Below are positions 56,156 through 64,000 of a DNA stretch of 64,000 nucleotides, piece by piece. The stretch comes from Methylobacterium persicinum (GTDB lineage Bacteria; Pseudomonadota; Alphaproteobacteria; Rhizobiales; Beijerinckiaceae), in NCBI RefSeq assembly GCF_022179525.1, contig NZ_BPQX01000016.1, forward strand, positions 1-64,000. The letters run 5' to 3'. Numbering within the stretch: position 1 is the first letter of the stretch; each line of letters starts with the position of its first letter. The notes below the pieces were generated by a model. The model did not search any database and was not told the origin of the DNA. It saw only the letters and a program-made list of their open reading frames with translations. A program made the translations under genes and the position numbers.

Positions 56156-59100
56156 ATGGAATTCAAGCAGGGAGTCTCGCTCGCCGCGCTCGCCTTGGCG
56201 GCGTTCGGCGTATCCGCCGCGCAGGCGCAGACCGTCAACACCACACCGTCCAACGTCAACGTGCTGAACCTGCTGAGCCCGTTCCTGAGCCTGAACGGGA
56301 CTCAGGTCGGCCAGCAGACCCTCCAGCTCAACCTGACGCAGGCCATCGCCCAGAATCAGGGCGCCTCGGTCGCGGACCAGCAGAAGGCGATCAGCGATAA
56401 GGCGCTGCCGGGCAGCGCGGCCTTCGCGACGACGATCACCCTTGCCAACGGCACGAGGATCAATCTCGGCCCGGCCGACAACCTCGCCGGCGGCCTGCCC
56501 GCCCAGACGCCCCAGAGCGCGGGCGGCCTGCAGCCGCTGCAGCCGGTGGGCGGCCTCGGTCCCCAGCTCGGCGCCATCTACCAGACCGGCATCCGCGCCA
56601 GCACCGGCAATACCGGCCCGCTGACGGCGACCTTCAACCTGCTGAACCAAGCCTACACCGTCTTCAGCGCCGATCTCGGCGTGGCGAAGAACTACTTCGC
56701 CAACGGTGCGGCCACCAACCCGAGCACCACGCCCGCCGGCTATGTGCCGGTCCCGGCCGTGGCCCCCGCCGGCTACACCCTGCCCACCGGGCCCTACACC
56801 ATCCCGGCCGGGTCGCCCGCGGGCGCGGCCGGCACCACCGGCACCCTGCCGAACCGCTACGACAGCGTCCTCGACCTCGCCTACGGCGTGCGCAACACCC
56901 AGGCCAACCAGGATGTCTACGGCTCGTCGCGGCCGATCCAGGTGGCGCAGAGCCAGTACAACGTCTTCGACCCGACGGCGCTGAGCGGGATCGCCACCAA
57001 CCCGTCCTTCCCGAGCGGGCACACGCAGTACGCCTTCACGGACGGCTACCTGCTGGCGATGCTGGTACCGCAGCAATACCAGAACATGCTCCTGCGGGCG
57101 TCGGACTACGCCAACAGCCGCATCGTGCTGGGCGTGCACTACCCCCTCGACATCATCGCCTCGCGGGCCTTCTCGGCCTACGACCTCGCCCAGGCCTTCA
57201 CGAACCCGGCCTACATCAACAACGCGGCGACCACCGGCACGGCGATCAACATGCCGAGCCTGTTCACCGCGGCCCAGGCCGAACTGCAGACCTACCTCTC
57301 GGCCCAGTGCGGCAACACCGTCGCGGCCTGCGCGGCGAGCACCGCCAACACCACCAACAATCCCTACCTGCCCTCGGCGGCCAACCAGGCGCTCTATCAG
57401 GCGCGCATGACCTACGGCCTGCCGACTCTGTCCTACGCCCAGGCTCCCCGGGAGCAGGCGCCGGCCGGCGGCCCGGATGCCTCCATCCTGCTCGCCACCC
57501 TCTACGGCGGCTCGACCACCGCCGCGAAGACCCTCGCCCCCAACGGCGGCCTCTACGGGCAGCTCACCACGGGCACGATCAACCAGATCATCGTGAACAC
57601 CGAGAGCAACGCGCTCACCGCCTTCTACGGGTCGGCGCTGAGCTACTGGGCCCGCCTCGACCTCTACTCCGCCGCCGGCTACTTCGGGAACGTCACCGGG
57701 ACCCTGGCGATGGATCCCACCGACCGGCTGAACACCGGCGCGAGCATCGGCAGCGGCGGCGCGCTCTACGCCAACGGCACGATCGGCGGTACGGTCATCG
57801 TCAACGGCGGCGGCCTCCTCGGCGGCACGGGCACGGTGGGTGGCCTTGCGGCGCTTTCCGGCGGCACGGTGGCGCCGGGCAACTCCATCGGCACCCTGAA
57901 CGTGGCTGGCAACGCCACCTTCCTGCCGGGCTCGGTCTATCAGGTCGAGGCCAACGCCGCCGGCCAGTCCGACCGGCTGGCGGTCTCGGGGACCGCGACC
58001 CTCGCCGGCGGAACGGTGCAGGTGCTGGCCCAGTCCGGCACCTACAATCCGCGCACCCAGTACGCGATCCTCAACGCCACTGGGGGCGTGTCCGGGCAGT
58101 TCTCGGGCGTAACCTCGAACTTCGCCTTCCTGACTCCGACGCTGCGCTACCAGCCGACCGAGGTCGACCTGACGCTGACCCGCAACGACGTGGCGTTCTC
58201 CTCCATCGCCACCACCCGCAACGCCGCGGCGACCGCCAACGCGATCCAGGCGGGCGGTCCGGGCACGGGCGTCTACGCCGCCACGGTCGGGCTCACGACG
58301 CCGGAGGCCCAGGGCGCCTTCCGGGTCCTGGCCGGCGACATCCACGGCTCGACCGTGTCCTCGTCCTACGAGACCGCCTTCTTCGTCCGTGAGGCGATCC
58401 TCGACCGGCTGCGCTGGGGCACCACCCCCGGCTCCGCGGACGGCCTGAGCTTCGGCAACCTGCCGGCGAGCTACACCGCCGACCTGCCCTCCCGCCGGCC
58501 GGTGATCTCCTCCGTGCCGGTGAAGACCCTCGACCCGACCGTGGTCGGCGTCTGGGGCCAGGGCTTCGGCGCCTTCGGCAGCGCCTCGTCGGGCGGGAAC
58601 GCCTTCGGCCTCGACCGGACCCTGGCGGGCTTCGCCGCGGGCCTCGACGTGCGGCTGCCGAGCGGCTTCAAGCTCGGCGTGGTCGGCGGCTACACCGAGA
58701 ACACCCTGGACACGACCGGCCGGTTCGAATCGGCGACCGTGACGAGCGGGTTCGGCGGCGTCTACGGCGGCTACGAGCTCGGACCGGTCTCGGTGCGGCT
58801 CGGCGCGGTCTACGCGGATGAGTCCCTGCGCACCCGGCGCACGGTGATCTTCCCCGGCGTGGCGGATACGCCCTCGGGCCGCTACGGCGGCTACACGGTG
58901 CAGGGCTTCGGCGAGATCGGTTACCGCTTCTTCATGGGCGAGCCGGCCCCGGCGGTGCTGGTGTCGAAGGGGGCGGTGGTCCAGCCGGTGCAGCCGGCCC
59001 TGTCCTACATCGAGCCCTTCGTCGGCGGCGCCTATGTCGGCATCCACCGGGACGGCTTCGCCGAGACCGGCGGCGTGGCGGCCCTGACCGGCCTCGCCCG

Positions 59101-59425
59101 GGACTACGACCTCGGCGCCATGACGGTGGGTGTCCGCGGGCAGACGGCCTTCGACTTCGGCCTCGGCCTGCCGCTCTCCGCCCATGCCCTGCTCGGCTAC
59201 CGCCGGGCCTTCGGGGATGTGGTGCCGAAGGCGCTCCTGTCCTTCGGGACCGGCCCGACCTTCCTGTCCGCGGGCGTTCCGATCGACCGTGATGCGGTGG
59301 TGGCGGAGGTCGGCCTCGACCTGCGCGTCGGCCCCAACACGACGCTGGGCGTGGCCTATACCGGCCAAACCGGCTCCCGCGCCCAGGACCAGGCCGTGAA
59401 GGGCAATTTCACCTACCGGTTCTGA
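56156..59425 (+). CDS. Autotransporter with PAP2 acid phosphatase passenger
   Basis: 1089 residues. Signal peptide to about 24 (SAAQAQ). The passenger holds the three PAP2/acid-phosphatase motifs: SSRPIQVAQ (about 258), PSFPSGHTQYAF (about 283-294) and SRIVLGVHYPLD (about 321-332), with the expected Arg, Ser-Gly-His and His. A Gly-rich stretch (about 540-640, GGTGTVGGLAALSGGTVAPG) resembles autotransporter repeats. The C-terminal about 290 residues form the beta-barrel, ending in TYRF as expected for outer-membrane assembly. So a phosphatase displayed or released at the cell surface. GGGGG precedes the ATG; an earlier TTG at 56144 is less likely. Confidence 0.85.
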   Translation: MEFKQGVSLAALALAAFGVSAAQAQTVNTTPSNVNVLNLLSPFLSLNGTQVGQQTLQLNLTQAIAQNQGASVADQQKAISDKALPGSAAFATTITLANGTRINLGPADNLAGGLPAQTPQSAGGLQPLQPVGGLGPQLGAIYQTGIRASTGNTGPLTATFNLLNQAYTVFSADLGVAKNYFANGAATNPSTTPAGYVPVPAVAPAGYTLPTGPYTIPAGSPAGAAGTTGTLPNRYDSVLDLAYGVRNTQANQDVYGSSRPIQVAQSQYNVFDPTALSGIATNPSFPSGHTQYAFTDGYLLAMLVPQQYQNMLLRASDYANSRIVLGVHYPLDIIASRAFSAYDLAQAFTNPAYINNAATTGTAINMPSLFTAAQAELQTYLSAQCGNTVAACAASTANTTNNPYLPSAANQALYQARMTYGLPTLSYAQAPREQAPAGGPDASILLATLYGGSTTAAKTLAPNGGLYGQLTTGTINQIIVNTESNALTAFYGSALSYWARLDLYSAAGYFGNVTGTLAMDPTDRLNTGASIGSGGALYANGTIGGTVIVNGGGLLGGTGTVGGLAALSGGTVAPGNSIGTLNVAGNATFLPGSVYQVEANAAGQSDRLAVSGTATLAGGTVQVLAQSGTYNPRTQYAILNATGGVSGQFSGVTSNFAFLTPTLRYQPTEVDLTLTRNDVAFSSIATTRNAAATANAIQAGGPGTGVYAATVGLTTPEAQGAFRVLAGDIHGSTVSSSYETAFFVREAILDRLRWGTTPGSADGLSFGNLPASYTADLPSRRPVISSVPVKTLDPTVVGVWGQGFGAFGSASSGGNAFGLDRTLAGFAAGLDVRLPSGFKLGVVGGYTENTLDTTGRFESATVTSGFGGVYGGYELGPVSVRLGAVYADESLRTRRTVIFPGVADTPSGRYGGYTVQGFGEIGYRFFMGEPAPAVLVSKGAVVQPVQPALSYIEPFVGGAYVGIHRDGFAETGGVAALTGLARDYDLGAMTVGVRGQTAFDFGLGLPLSAHALLGYRRAFGDVVPKALLSFGTGPTFLSAGVPIDRDAVVAEVGLDLRVGPNTTLGVAYTGQTGSRAQDQAVKGNFTYRF

Positions 59426-59433
59426 TCACCACC

Positions 59434-59457
59434 TCCCCTCCCCTCGCGGGGAGGGGA
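59434..59457. repeat. Family C-like palindrome, copy 3
   Basis: TCCCCTCCCC, loop TCGC, GGGGAGGGGA, starting nine bases after the autotransporter stop. It differs internally from copies 1 and 2 but has the same character, and may act as a terminator stem. Confidence 0.6.
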
Positions 59458-59517
59458 AGCCGGCCATCGGGCTGTTGCACGCCCGATGGCCGATGATGTT
59501 TTCTCCTGTCCTCGTCC

Positions 59518-59569
59518 ACATCCTGAGGCGCCCGCAGAGGCGGCTATCGCCGCACCCCAGGATGAGGTG
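59518..59569. repeat. Short derivative of a family A repeat
   Basis: About 52 bases from CACATCCTGAGGCGCCC to CGCACCCCAGGATGAGGTG. It keeps the two ends of family A but lacks the central arms. Confidence 0.6.
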
Positions 59570-59607
59570 AGAGGGAGAGATCCGCGTCGTCCTGAGACGT
59601 CCGCCGC

Positions 59608-59640
59608 CCTGGATCGCTTCGCTGACGCTTGCAAAGACGG
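59608..59640. repeat. Fragment of a family B repeat
   Basis: CCTGGATCGCTTCGCTGACG then CTTGCAAAGACGG resembles the right half of family B with several changes. It lies just after the short family A derivative. Confidence 0.45.
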
Positions 59641-59689
59641 AGAGGGTGATAGACCCCGCTCGATCCCCGAAGACCGGGAACGGCAGCCC

Positions 59690-60907
59690 CTACTTCGCGA
59701 TCATCGGGCAGCCGCCCTCGCTCATCGGGCGGAAGGCTTGGTCGGCGGGGATGGTCTCGAGCACCTTGTAGAGGTCCCACTCGCCCTTCGATTCGGAGGG
59801 CGCCTTGGCCTCGAACAGGTACATCGGGTGGATCTTGCGGCCGTCCGGCCGAATCGTCCCCTTGCCGAAGAGGGGGTCGTCGGTGGGGATCTCCTTCATC
59901 TTGGCGACCACCGCCGCGCCGTCCTTGGCCGAGTGCAGGGCCTCCACCGCCTTCAGGTAATGGAGCGTGCTGGCATACACGCCGGCTTGGTAGGAGGTCG
60001 GCTTCTTGCCTGGCATCTTCGTCTCGAACCGCGCCGCGAACGCCCGGGTGGCCTCGTTCAGATCCCAGTAGAACGACGCCGTGAACTGAAGGCCCTGGGC
60101 TACGTCGAGGCCCAGGGAGTGCACGTCCGTGATGGCGATGAGCAGCGCCGCGAGCTGCTGCCCACCCTGGCGGATGCCGAATTCATGAGCTTGCTTGATG
60201 GCGTTGGCCGCATCGAGGCCCGCATCGGCGAGCCCGATCACCTGCGCCCCCGAGGCCTGGGCCTGGAGCAGGAACGAGGAGAAATCAGGGTTCGGGAAGG
60301 GAGTGCGCACCCCGCCCACCACCTTGCCGCCGTTCTTCTCCACCACCGCCTTGGTGTCGCGCTCGAGGGCCAGCCCGAAGGCATAGTCGGCGGTGATGAA
60401 GTACCAGCTCTTGCCGCCCCGTTTCAGCAGCGCCTTGCCGGTTCCGTTGGCGAGCGCCGCCGTGTCATAGGTCCAGTGGACGGTATTCGGCGTGCAGGCC
60501 GGGCCCGTCAGGTCTGCGGTGCCGCCCCCGGAATTCACGAAGGCCTTGTTCTTCTCCTTGGTGATCTGCGCGATGGCGAGCGCCACGGAGGAGGTCGGCA
60601 CGTCGAAAATCGCATCGACGCCGTCGCGGTCGTACCATTGCCGGGCGATGGACGCGCCGACATCGGGCTTGTTCTGGTGGTCGGCGGCGATGACCTCGAC
60701 CTTGAGACCGTGCGCCTCCGGCTGAAAATCCTCCACGGCCATCCGCGCCGCCACGGCGGAACCCTCGCCGGTGGAGTCGAAGTAGACGCCGGATCGGTCG
60801 TTCATCACGCCGATCTTCACCGGCACGAGGTCGGCGGCGCGTGAAGGCGCAGCATGGAGCGCGCCGAGGAGGGCAAGGGCCCCCGCGGCGAGGTGTCGGA
60901 CCGGCAT
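59690..60907 (-). CDS. ABC substrate-binding protein, branched-chain amino acid/urea type
   Basis: 405 residues. Signal peptide to about 24 (LLGALHAAPSRAA), then the LivJ/AmiC-like fold: VKIGVMNDRSGVYFDSTGEG, VEVIAADHQNKPD, the hinge region NKAFVNSGGGTADLTGPACT and the long second lobe with YQAGVYASTLHYLKAVEAL. No permease or ATPase gene is next to it, so it is orphan here; it may feed a system elsewhere. Ligand unknown. Confidence 0.9.
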   Translation of the reverse strand: MPVRHLAAGALALLGALHAAPSRAADLVPVKIGVMNDRSGVYFDSTGEGSAVAARMAVEDFQPEAHGLKVEVIAADHQNKPDVGASIARQWYDRDGVDAIFDVPTSSVALAIAQITKEKNKAFVNSGGGTADLTGPACTPNTVHWTYDTAALANGTGKALLKRGGKSWYFITADYAFGLALERDTKAVVEKNGGKVVGGVRTPFPNPDFSSFLLQAQASGAQVIGLADAGLDAANAIKQAHEFGIRQGGQQLAALLIAITDVHSLGLDVAQGLQFTASFYWDLNEATRAFAARFETKMPGKKPTSYQAGVYASTLHYLKAVEALHSAKDGAAVVAKMKEIPTDDPLFGKGTIRPDGRKIHPMYLFEAKAPSESKGEWDLYKVLETIPADQAFRPMSEGGCPMIAK

Positions 60908-61197
60908 CTGTCTCTCTCCCTGTCAGGTCTGCGGTCCCGTCCCGTTCGTCGGGGCGGGTTGGCAGGCCGGGAGCAAGGTAGCCGCACCGCTTTCGGCTGC
61001 CTACGGGCGGTCCGTGAGGATCGCAGCGATGCGTCAGGGGTCTTTGCGGGCGGCCGCCCGTCTGCCCAAACTCGCCCTACGCGAACGAGCGGCACAAGCT
61101 CCCGGCACAGGGGGGCGGGCGATCCTCATCGACCCGCAGTCGCCCTGCCCGGGAGATCGGAGGCGACGCCCGCGGCCCTGCCGATTCCGTTGCCGGG
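60908..61197. other. Gene-free gap, nothing recognised
   Basis: 290 bases between the binding protein start and the BKACE stop. I see no gene, repeat or clear hairpin. Confidence 0.5.
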
Positions 61198-62076
61198 CTA
61201 TCCTCCCAGCCCCAGGATCCCCCGGGCCTCGTCCGGCGTGGCGGGTTCCCGGTCGATATGGGCGAGGAGGCTCACCGCCTTCTCCACCAGGGCCGCGTTG
61301 CTCGGCGCGAGCTGCCCGCGGGACAGGTAGAGGTTGTCCTCCAGGCCGACCCTGACATGCCCGCCCATCCCGGCCGCGACGGCGAGCATCGGGAACTCGG
61401 CCCGGCCGATGCCGAAGGCGGACCAGACTGCATCCTCCGGCAGCCGCGAGCGCATCGCCACCAGGGTCTCCGGCGTCGCCGGGGCGCCCCAGGGGATGCC
61501 GAGGCAGAGCTGGAACAGGGGCGGCCGGGCGAGATGCCCCTCGGCGATGAGATGACGGGCGAGTTCGATATGGCCGAGGTCGAACACCTCGATCTCCGGC
61601 TTCGTCCCCGCCGCGCGGATCGCCTGCGCCATCGCCCGCAGGTGCGAGGGGATGTTCAGGAACAGGTGCTCGCCGAAATTCATCGTCGCGATGTCGAGGG
61701 TGCAGATCTCCGGTCGCAACGCCGAGACATGCCGGGTGCGCGCCTCCGGCGACACGAAGGTGGTGCCGGGGCCCGCCACGGCCGGGTCCGCCTCACCCGG
61801 TACGAAGCGTCCGCCCGCCCCCGTCGTGAGGTTGAGGATGACCGACCCGTTCCTCTCTCGGATGCGCTCCACCACCTCCCGGTAGTGGTCGAATTCCATG
61901 CTGGGCGCCCCCGTCTCGGGGTCGCGAACATGGATGTGGACGATGGCGGCCCCCGCTGCGGCGGCGTCCAGGGCCGATTCGGCGATGGCTTTCGGGCTCA
62001 CCGGCACCGCCGGGTTCTTCTTCGGCGTGTCGAAGGAACCGGTGAGTGCGCAGGTCACGATGGTCTTGTCGGCCAA
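61198..62076 (-). CDS. Beta-keto acid cleavage enzyme (BKACE, DUF849)
   Basis: 292 residues from a TTG at 62074-62076, with GGGAGGA six bases upstream; upstream ATG-started extensions add sequence without family similarity. Metal-binding VHIHVRDPETGAPS is near residue 46-59 (His47, His49). GLEDNLYLSRGQLAPSNA is near the C-terminus and holds the usual metal-ligand Glu. BKACE enzymes condense a beta-keto acid with acetyl-CoA to give acetoacetate and a CoA ester. The substrate, such as 3-keto-5-aminohexanoate or a related acid, is unknown. Confidence 0.87.
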   Translation of the reverse strand: MADKTIVTCALTGSFDTPKKNPAVPVSPKAIAESALDAAAAGAAIVHIHVRDPETGAPSMEFDHYREVVERIRERNGSVILNLTTGAGGRFVPGEADPAVAGPGTTFVSPEARTRHVSALRPEICTLDIATMNFGEHLFLNIPSHLRAMAQAIRAAGTKPEIEVFDLGHIELARHLIAEGHLARPPLFQLCLGIPWGAPATPETLVAMRSRLPEDAVWSAFGIGRAEFPMLAVAAGMGGHVRVGLEDNLYLSRGQLAPSNAALVEKAVSLLAHIDREPATPDEARGILGLGG

Positions 62077-62384
62077 GTTGCGTCCTCCCTTGTCTTGTTG
62101 TGGCGTCGCCCCGACGCTTACGCCCGGCCGCCGGGCGAGACCATTGCTGGGCGGGACATTCTCCCGCCATCGAAGCCCATCCATCTGCCCGCCTCGCCCG
62201 ACATTCGTCCCCGCCACATGCCGGGTTTCAGCCTAGAGTTGAGTATTCAAGCCTGTATTCATAACTATTAAAACCTAATATAGGCGATTGTTCTTGACAA
62301 CGTTGGGAATCGGCGGTTTGCCTGCACCGCGCTGAATCGAGAGCCGCCACGTATTGGCGGCCTATTCAGCGGCTGGGGCTTTCC
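62077..62384. other. Divergent promoter gap, AT-rich
   Basis: 308 bases between the BKACE gene and the barrel-protein gene. It has two copies of GTATTCA near 62240-62260, a TTGACA at about 62295, and a seven-pair stem GCCGCCA, CGTAT, TGGCGGC at 62343-62361. Promoters for both genes should lie here, but none is certain. Confidence 0.55.
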
Positions 62385-63266
62385 ATGAGACGCAAGTTCG
62401 TCGCGGCGGCGGCCGCTTTCGTGTGCCTGTGCGCGCCGTCATTTGCCGGAGAACCTTTGTTCAGCCGCGTCTATACGACGGATACCGAACCAGCGGGGCA
62501 TATTGAGATCGAGCAGGTCGTGCGAAACCGCAACAGCCGGAGCATGGGCACCTACAATGCCTTCGATTTCCGGACCGAATTCGAGATCGGCGTCACCGAC
62601 GACTTCCAGGCCTCGCTCTACGTCAATAACCTGATGATGCATGCCAAGGGCGCGCCGGACGACGACGATCCCCTCGGCGCCACCGGCTTCCGCCGCACCG
62701 GCACCTATTTCCAGGGGCTGTCGATGGAGTTCATCTATCGCCTCTACAGCCCTTACAAGGACGGCTTCGGCCTCGCCTTCTATCTGGAGCCGGAATTCGG
62801 CGCCCATGACCTGCATGACGGTCTGGCCTATAGTGGGACGGTGGGCGGCGAGTACCGCATCATCTTTCAGAAGAACTTCTTGGACGATCAGCTGATCTTC
62901 ACATACAACCTCGTGCTCGAGACCGAGGGGATCCGCTTCAAGGGCGAGAAACGGTATACCGGCGAGCTGGATTTTAACAACGAGGTCGGCTTGGCCTATC
63001 GCTTCGCGCCGAACTGGTTCGCGGGGATCGAGGGGCGCAACCACAACGAATACGGGCAATTCCACAAGTTCGAGCATTCGGTCTACTGGGCCGGCCCGGC
63101 GATCCACTACGGTGGGGAGCGGTTCTGGGCGACGCTCGGATACCTGCGGCAGGTCTATGGTTCGCCCCACGGGATCGACGAGAACGGTACGCCCGTCGGC
63201 AGGAACCTGTTCCTGCGCTCCCACGAGCGCAACGAGATCACGCTGAAGGTCGGCTACGCCTTCTGA
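62385..63266 (+). CDS. Outer-membrane beta-barrel protein (DUF6662-like)
   Basis: 293 residues. Signal peptide to about 21 (LCAPSFAG). The rest alternates aromatic/hydrophobic and polar residues, as in beta-barrels (GTYNAFDFRTEFEIGVTDDF, then ASLYVNNLMMHAKG and the end NEITLKVGYAF with a final Phe). It resembles the DUF6662 porin-like family. It is 59 bases upstream of the FMN-binding gene, with ApbE next, suggesting a shared surface or periplasmic redox role. Barrel assignment is from pattern only. Confidence 0.72.
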   Translation: MRRKFVAAAAAFVCLCAPSFAGEPLFSRVYTTDTEPAGHIEIEQVVRNRNSRSMGTYNAFDFRTEFEIGVTDDFQASLYVNNLMMHAKGAPDDDDPLGATGFRRTGTYFQGLSMEFIYRLYSPYKDGFGLAFYLEPEFGAHDLHDGLAYSGTVGGEYRIIFQKNFLDDQLIFTYNLVLETEGIRFKGEKRYTGELDFNNEVGLAYRFAPNWFAGIEGRNHNEYGQFHKFEHSVYWAGPAIHYGGERFWATLGYLRQVYGSPHGIDENGTPVGRNLFLRSHERNEITLKVGYAF

Positions 63267-63325
63267 GGCCGTCCTCCGAGGTGTCCGCACGGGCCCCCCC
63301 GCGCTCCCGCTGCAAGGGTTCACCC

Positions 63326-63856
63326 ATGAAGCACAGCTTTGTCCTCCTCCCCGCGGCGGCCCTGTCCGTCGTGTGCACGGCGCCGGCCAGGGCCGCGGTG
63401 TATCTGACCCTCGCCGAAGCCCAGCGGATCCTGTTCCCCGGGGCGAGCCTCACGCCCGTCACCGTGGCTTTGTCCTCCGATCAGGTCGCCGCCATCGAGG
63501 CCGAATTGGGGGTGACCGTCCGCAATAGGCAGGTGCGGGCTTGGAAGGCGTCCACGGGGGGCTGGCTGATCGTCGACGAGGTGCTCGGCAAGCACGAGTT
63601 CATCCCCATCGCCCTGGCCATCGACCGGTCGGGGGCGGTGCGGGGCGTGGAGATCCTCGAATACCGGGAGAGCTACGGCGACGGGGTCCGCGAGGCCGGG
63701 TGGCGCGCCCAGTTCACCGGCAAGCGCCGGGGCGCGGCCCTGCGGCTCGGGGAGGACATCCGCAACATCTCCGGGGCGACGCTCTCGTCGCGCCATATCA
63801 CCGACGGCGTGAAGCGCCTGCTCACCACCTATGCCGTCGCGCTCGCCTCCGGTTGA
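63326..63856 (+). CDS. Secreted FMN-binding (flavinylated) protein
   Basis: 176 residues. Signal peptide to about 23 (VVCTAPARAA). The FMN-bind domain of NqrC/RnfG type has LGVTVRNRQVRAWK, VRGVEILEYRESYGDGV and the flavinylation site SGATLS at 149-154 in IRNISGATLSSRHITDGVK. FMN is normally attached to the last Ser/Thr of that motif by ApbE, whose gene overlaps this stop. Start at the ATG at 63326, the signal peptide start. Confidence 0.88.
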   Translation: MKHSFVLLPAAALSVVCTAPARAAVYLTLAEAQRILFPGASLTPVTVALSSDQVAAIEAELGVTVRNRQVRAWKASTGGWLIVDEVLGKHEFIPIALAIDRSGAVRGVEILEYRESYGDGVREAGWRAQFTGKRRGAALRLGEDIRNISGATLSSRHITDGVKRLLTTYAVALASG

Positions 63857-64000
63857 GCGGGCGCGGACCCTCCTTGGGACGATCGTGACAATCCGCGTAT
63901 GGGGCCAGCCGGCGGCCCAAGCCCACGGGGCGATCGACGCGGCCTTCGCCCGCATCACCCATGTGCACGACCGGATGAGCTTCCAGTGTCCCGGCAGCGA
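63831..64000 (+). CDS. apbE: ApbE-type FAD:protein FMN transferase, N-terminal part (cut by window end)
   Basis: The ATG at 63831 overlaps the FMN-binding gene by 26 bases in another frame. At least 56 residues are visible: MPSRSPPVERARTLLGTIVT, then IRVWGQPAAQAHGAIDAAFA and RITHVHDRMSFQCPGSD. The LGTIVTI strand and the ITHVHDRMSF block fit the ApbE N-terminus. The enzyme would transfer FMN onto the neighbouring protein. The rest lies beyond base 64000. Confidence 0.78.
   Translation, partial: MPSRSPPVERARTLLGTIVTIRVWGQPAAQAHGAIDAAFARITHVHDRMSFQCPGS

Noticed and set aside
56108-59368. A 1086-codon open frame on the minus strand opposite the autotransporter
   Set aside because: It covers the autotransporter gene almost exactly, has no recognisable domain, and is rich in Gly, Ala, Arg and His as expected from antisense reading of high-GC coding DNA.
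62290-62330. Sigma-70 promoter with TTGACA before the barrel-protein gene
   Set aside because: No -10-like sequence lies 16-18 bases downstream, so I list the region only as a promoter gap.

Overview
The window reads as a chromosomal segment of a high-GC (about 70%) alphaproteobacterium, most likely a Methylobacterium or a close relative in the Hyphomicrobiales. The lineage call is an inference. It rests on an EcfG-type general-stress sigma factor, two DUF465 (YdcH) proteins, a DUF1236 protein, a pim-like dicarboxylate beta-oxidation cluster, the codon composition, and palindromic intergenic repeats that I associate with this group. I found no rRNA, tRNA, CRISPR array, insertion sequence, integrase or phage gene.

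Layout. 0-11.5 kb is housekeeping and catabolic: an MFS transporter/amidohydrolase pair, a glycine-rich secreted protein, an NAGPA-like glycosidase, an old-yellow-enzyme reductase, a phospholipase-A2-like exoprotein, propionyl-CoA synthetase, divergent DUF465 genes, purEK and a TPR lipoprotein. 11.6-21.4 kb is an acyl-CoA catabolic locus. On the minus strand lie a bifunctional hydratase/dehydrogenase, a thiolase and two acyl-CoA dehydrogenases (pimF-B-C-D order). Divergently lie a flavin oxidoreductase, an IclR regulator and a class III CoA transferase. Two similar palindromes next to the divergent start sites are candidate IclR operators.

21.5-28.3 kb carries an NDUFA9-like protein, a beta-lactamase-fold hydrolase, an L,D-transpeptidase and an odd ABC-exporter-like protein without a Walker A lysine. 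28.5-39.9 kb is a tightly packed ten-gene respiratory operon. It encodes alternative complex III (ActA, ActB, a fused ActC-ActD, ActE, ActF), an unrecognised one-helix protein, and a caa3-type A2 cytochrome oxidase (subunits II with fused cytochrome c, I, III, IV). Together these should pass electrons from quinol to oxygen without a bc1 complex.

39.9-46.3 kb holds a class II amidotransferase, a sigma factor whose N-terminus looks like its own anti-sigma factor NepR, a DUF1236 protein, a small acidic protein, MscL, the phosphatidylethanolamine pair psd-pssA, a RelE/ParE-type toxin-antitoxin pair and a beta-hydroxyacid dehydrogenase. 46.4-55.1 kb holds a nitrate/sulfonate-type ABC importer, an Atm1-like exporter, motAB and a LysM protein. 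55.3-64 kb holds a LOG-like phosphoribohydrolase, an autotransporter whose passenger contains a PAP2 phosphatase, an orphan amino-acid-type binding protein, a BKACE enzyme, and at the right edge a beta-barrel protein/FMN-binding protein/ApbE cluster cut by the window end.

Three dispersed palindrome families (A, about 110 bp, ending in CCTCATCCTGAGG; B, about 93 bp, ending in CGTCATTGCGAG; C, about 26 bp, CCCTCTCCCCGC) fill many gaps, including two gaps inside the pim-like operon. The strongest candidates for unusual biology are the NepR-sigma fusion, the pseudo-ABC protein, the ActC-ActD fusion with its unknown neighbour, the autotransporter phosphatase and the flavinylation cluster.
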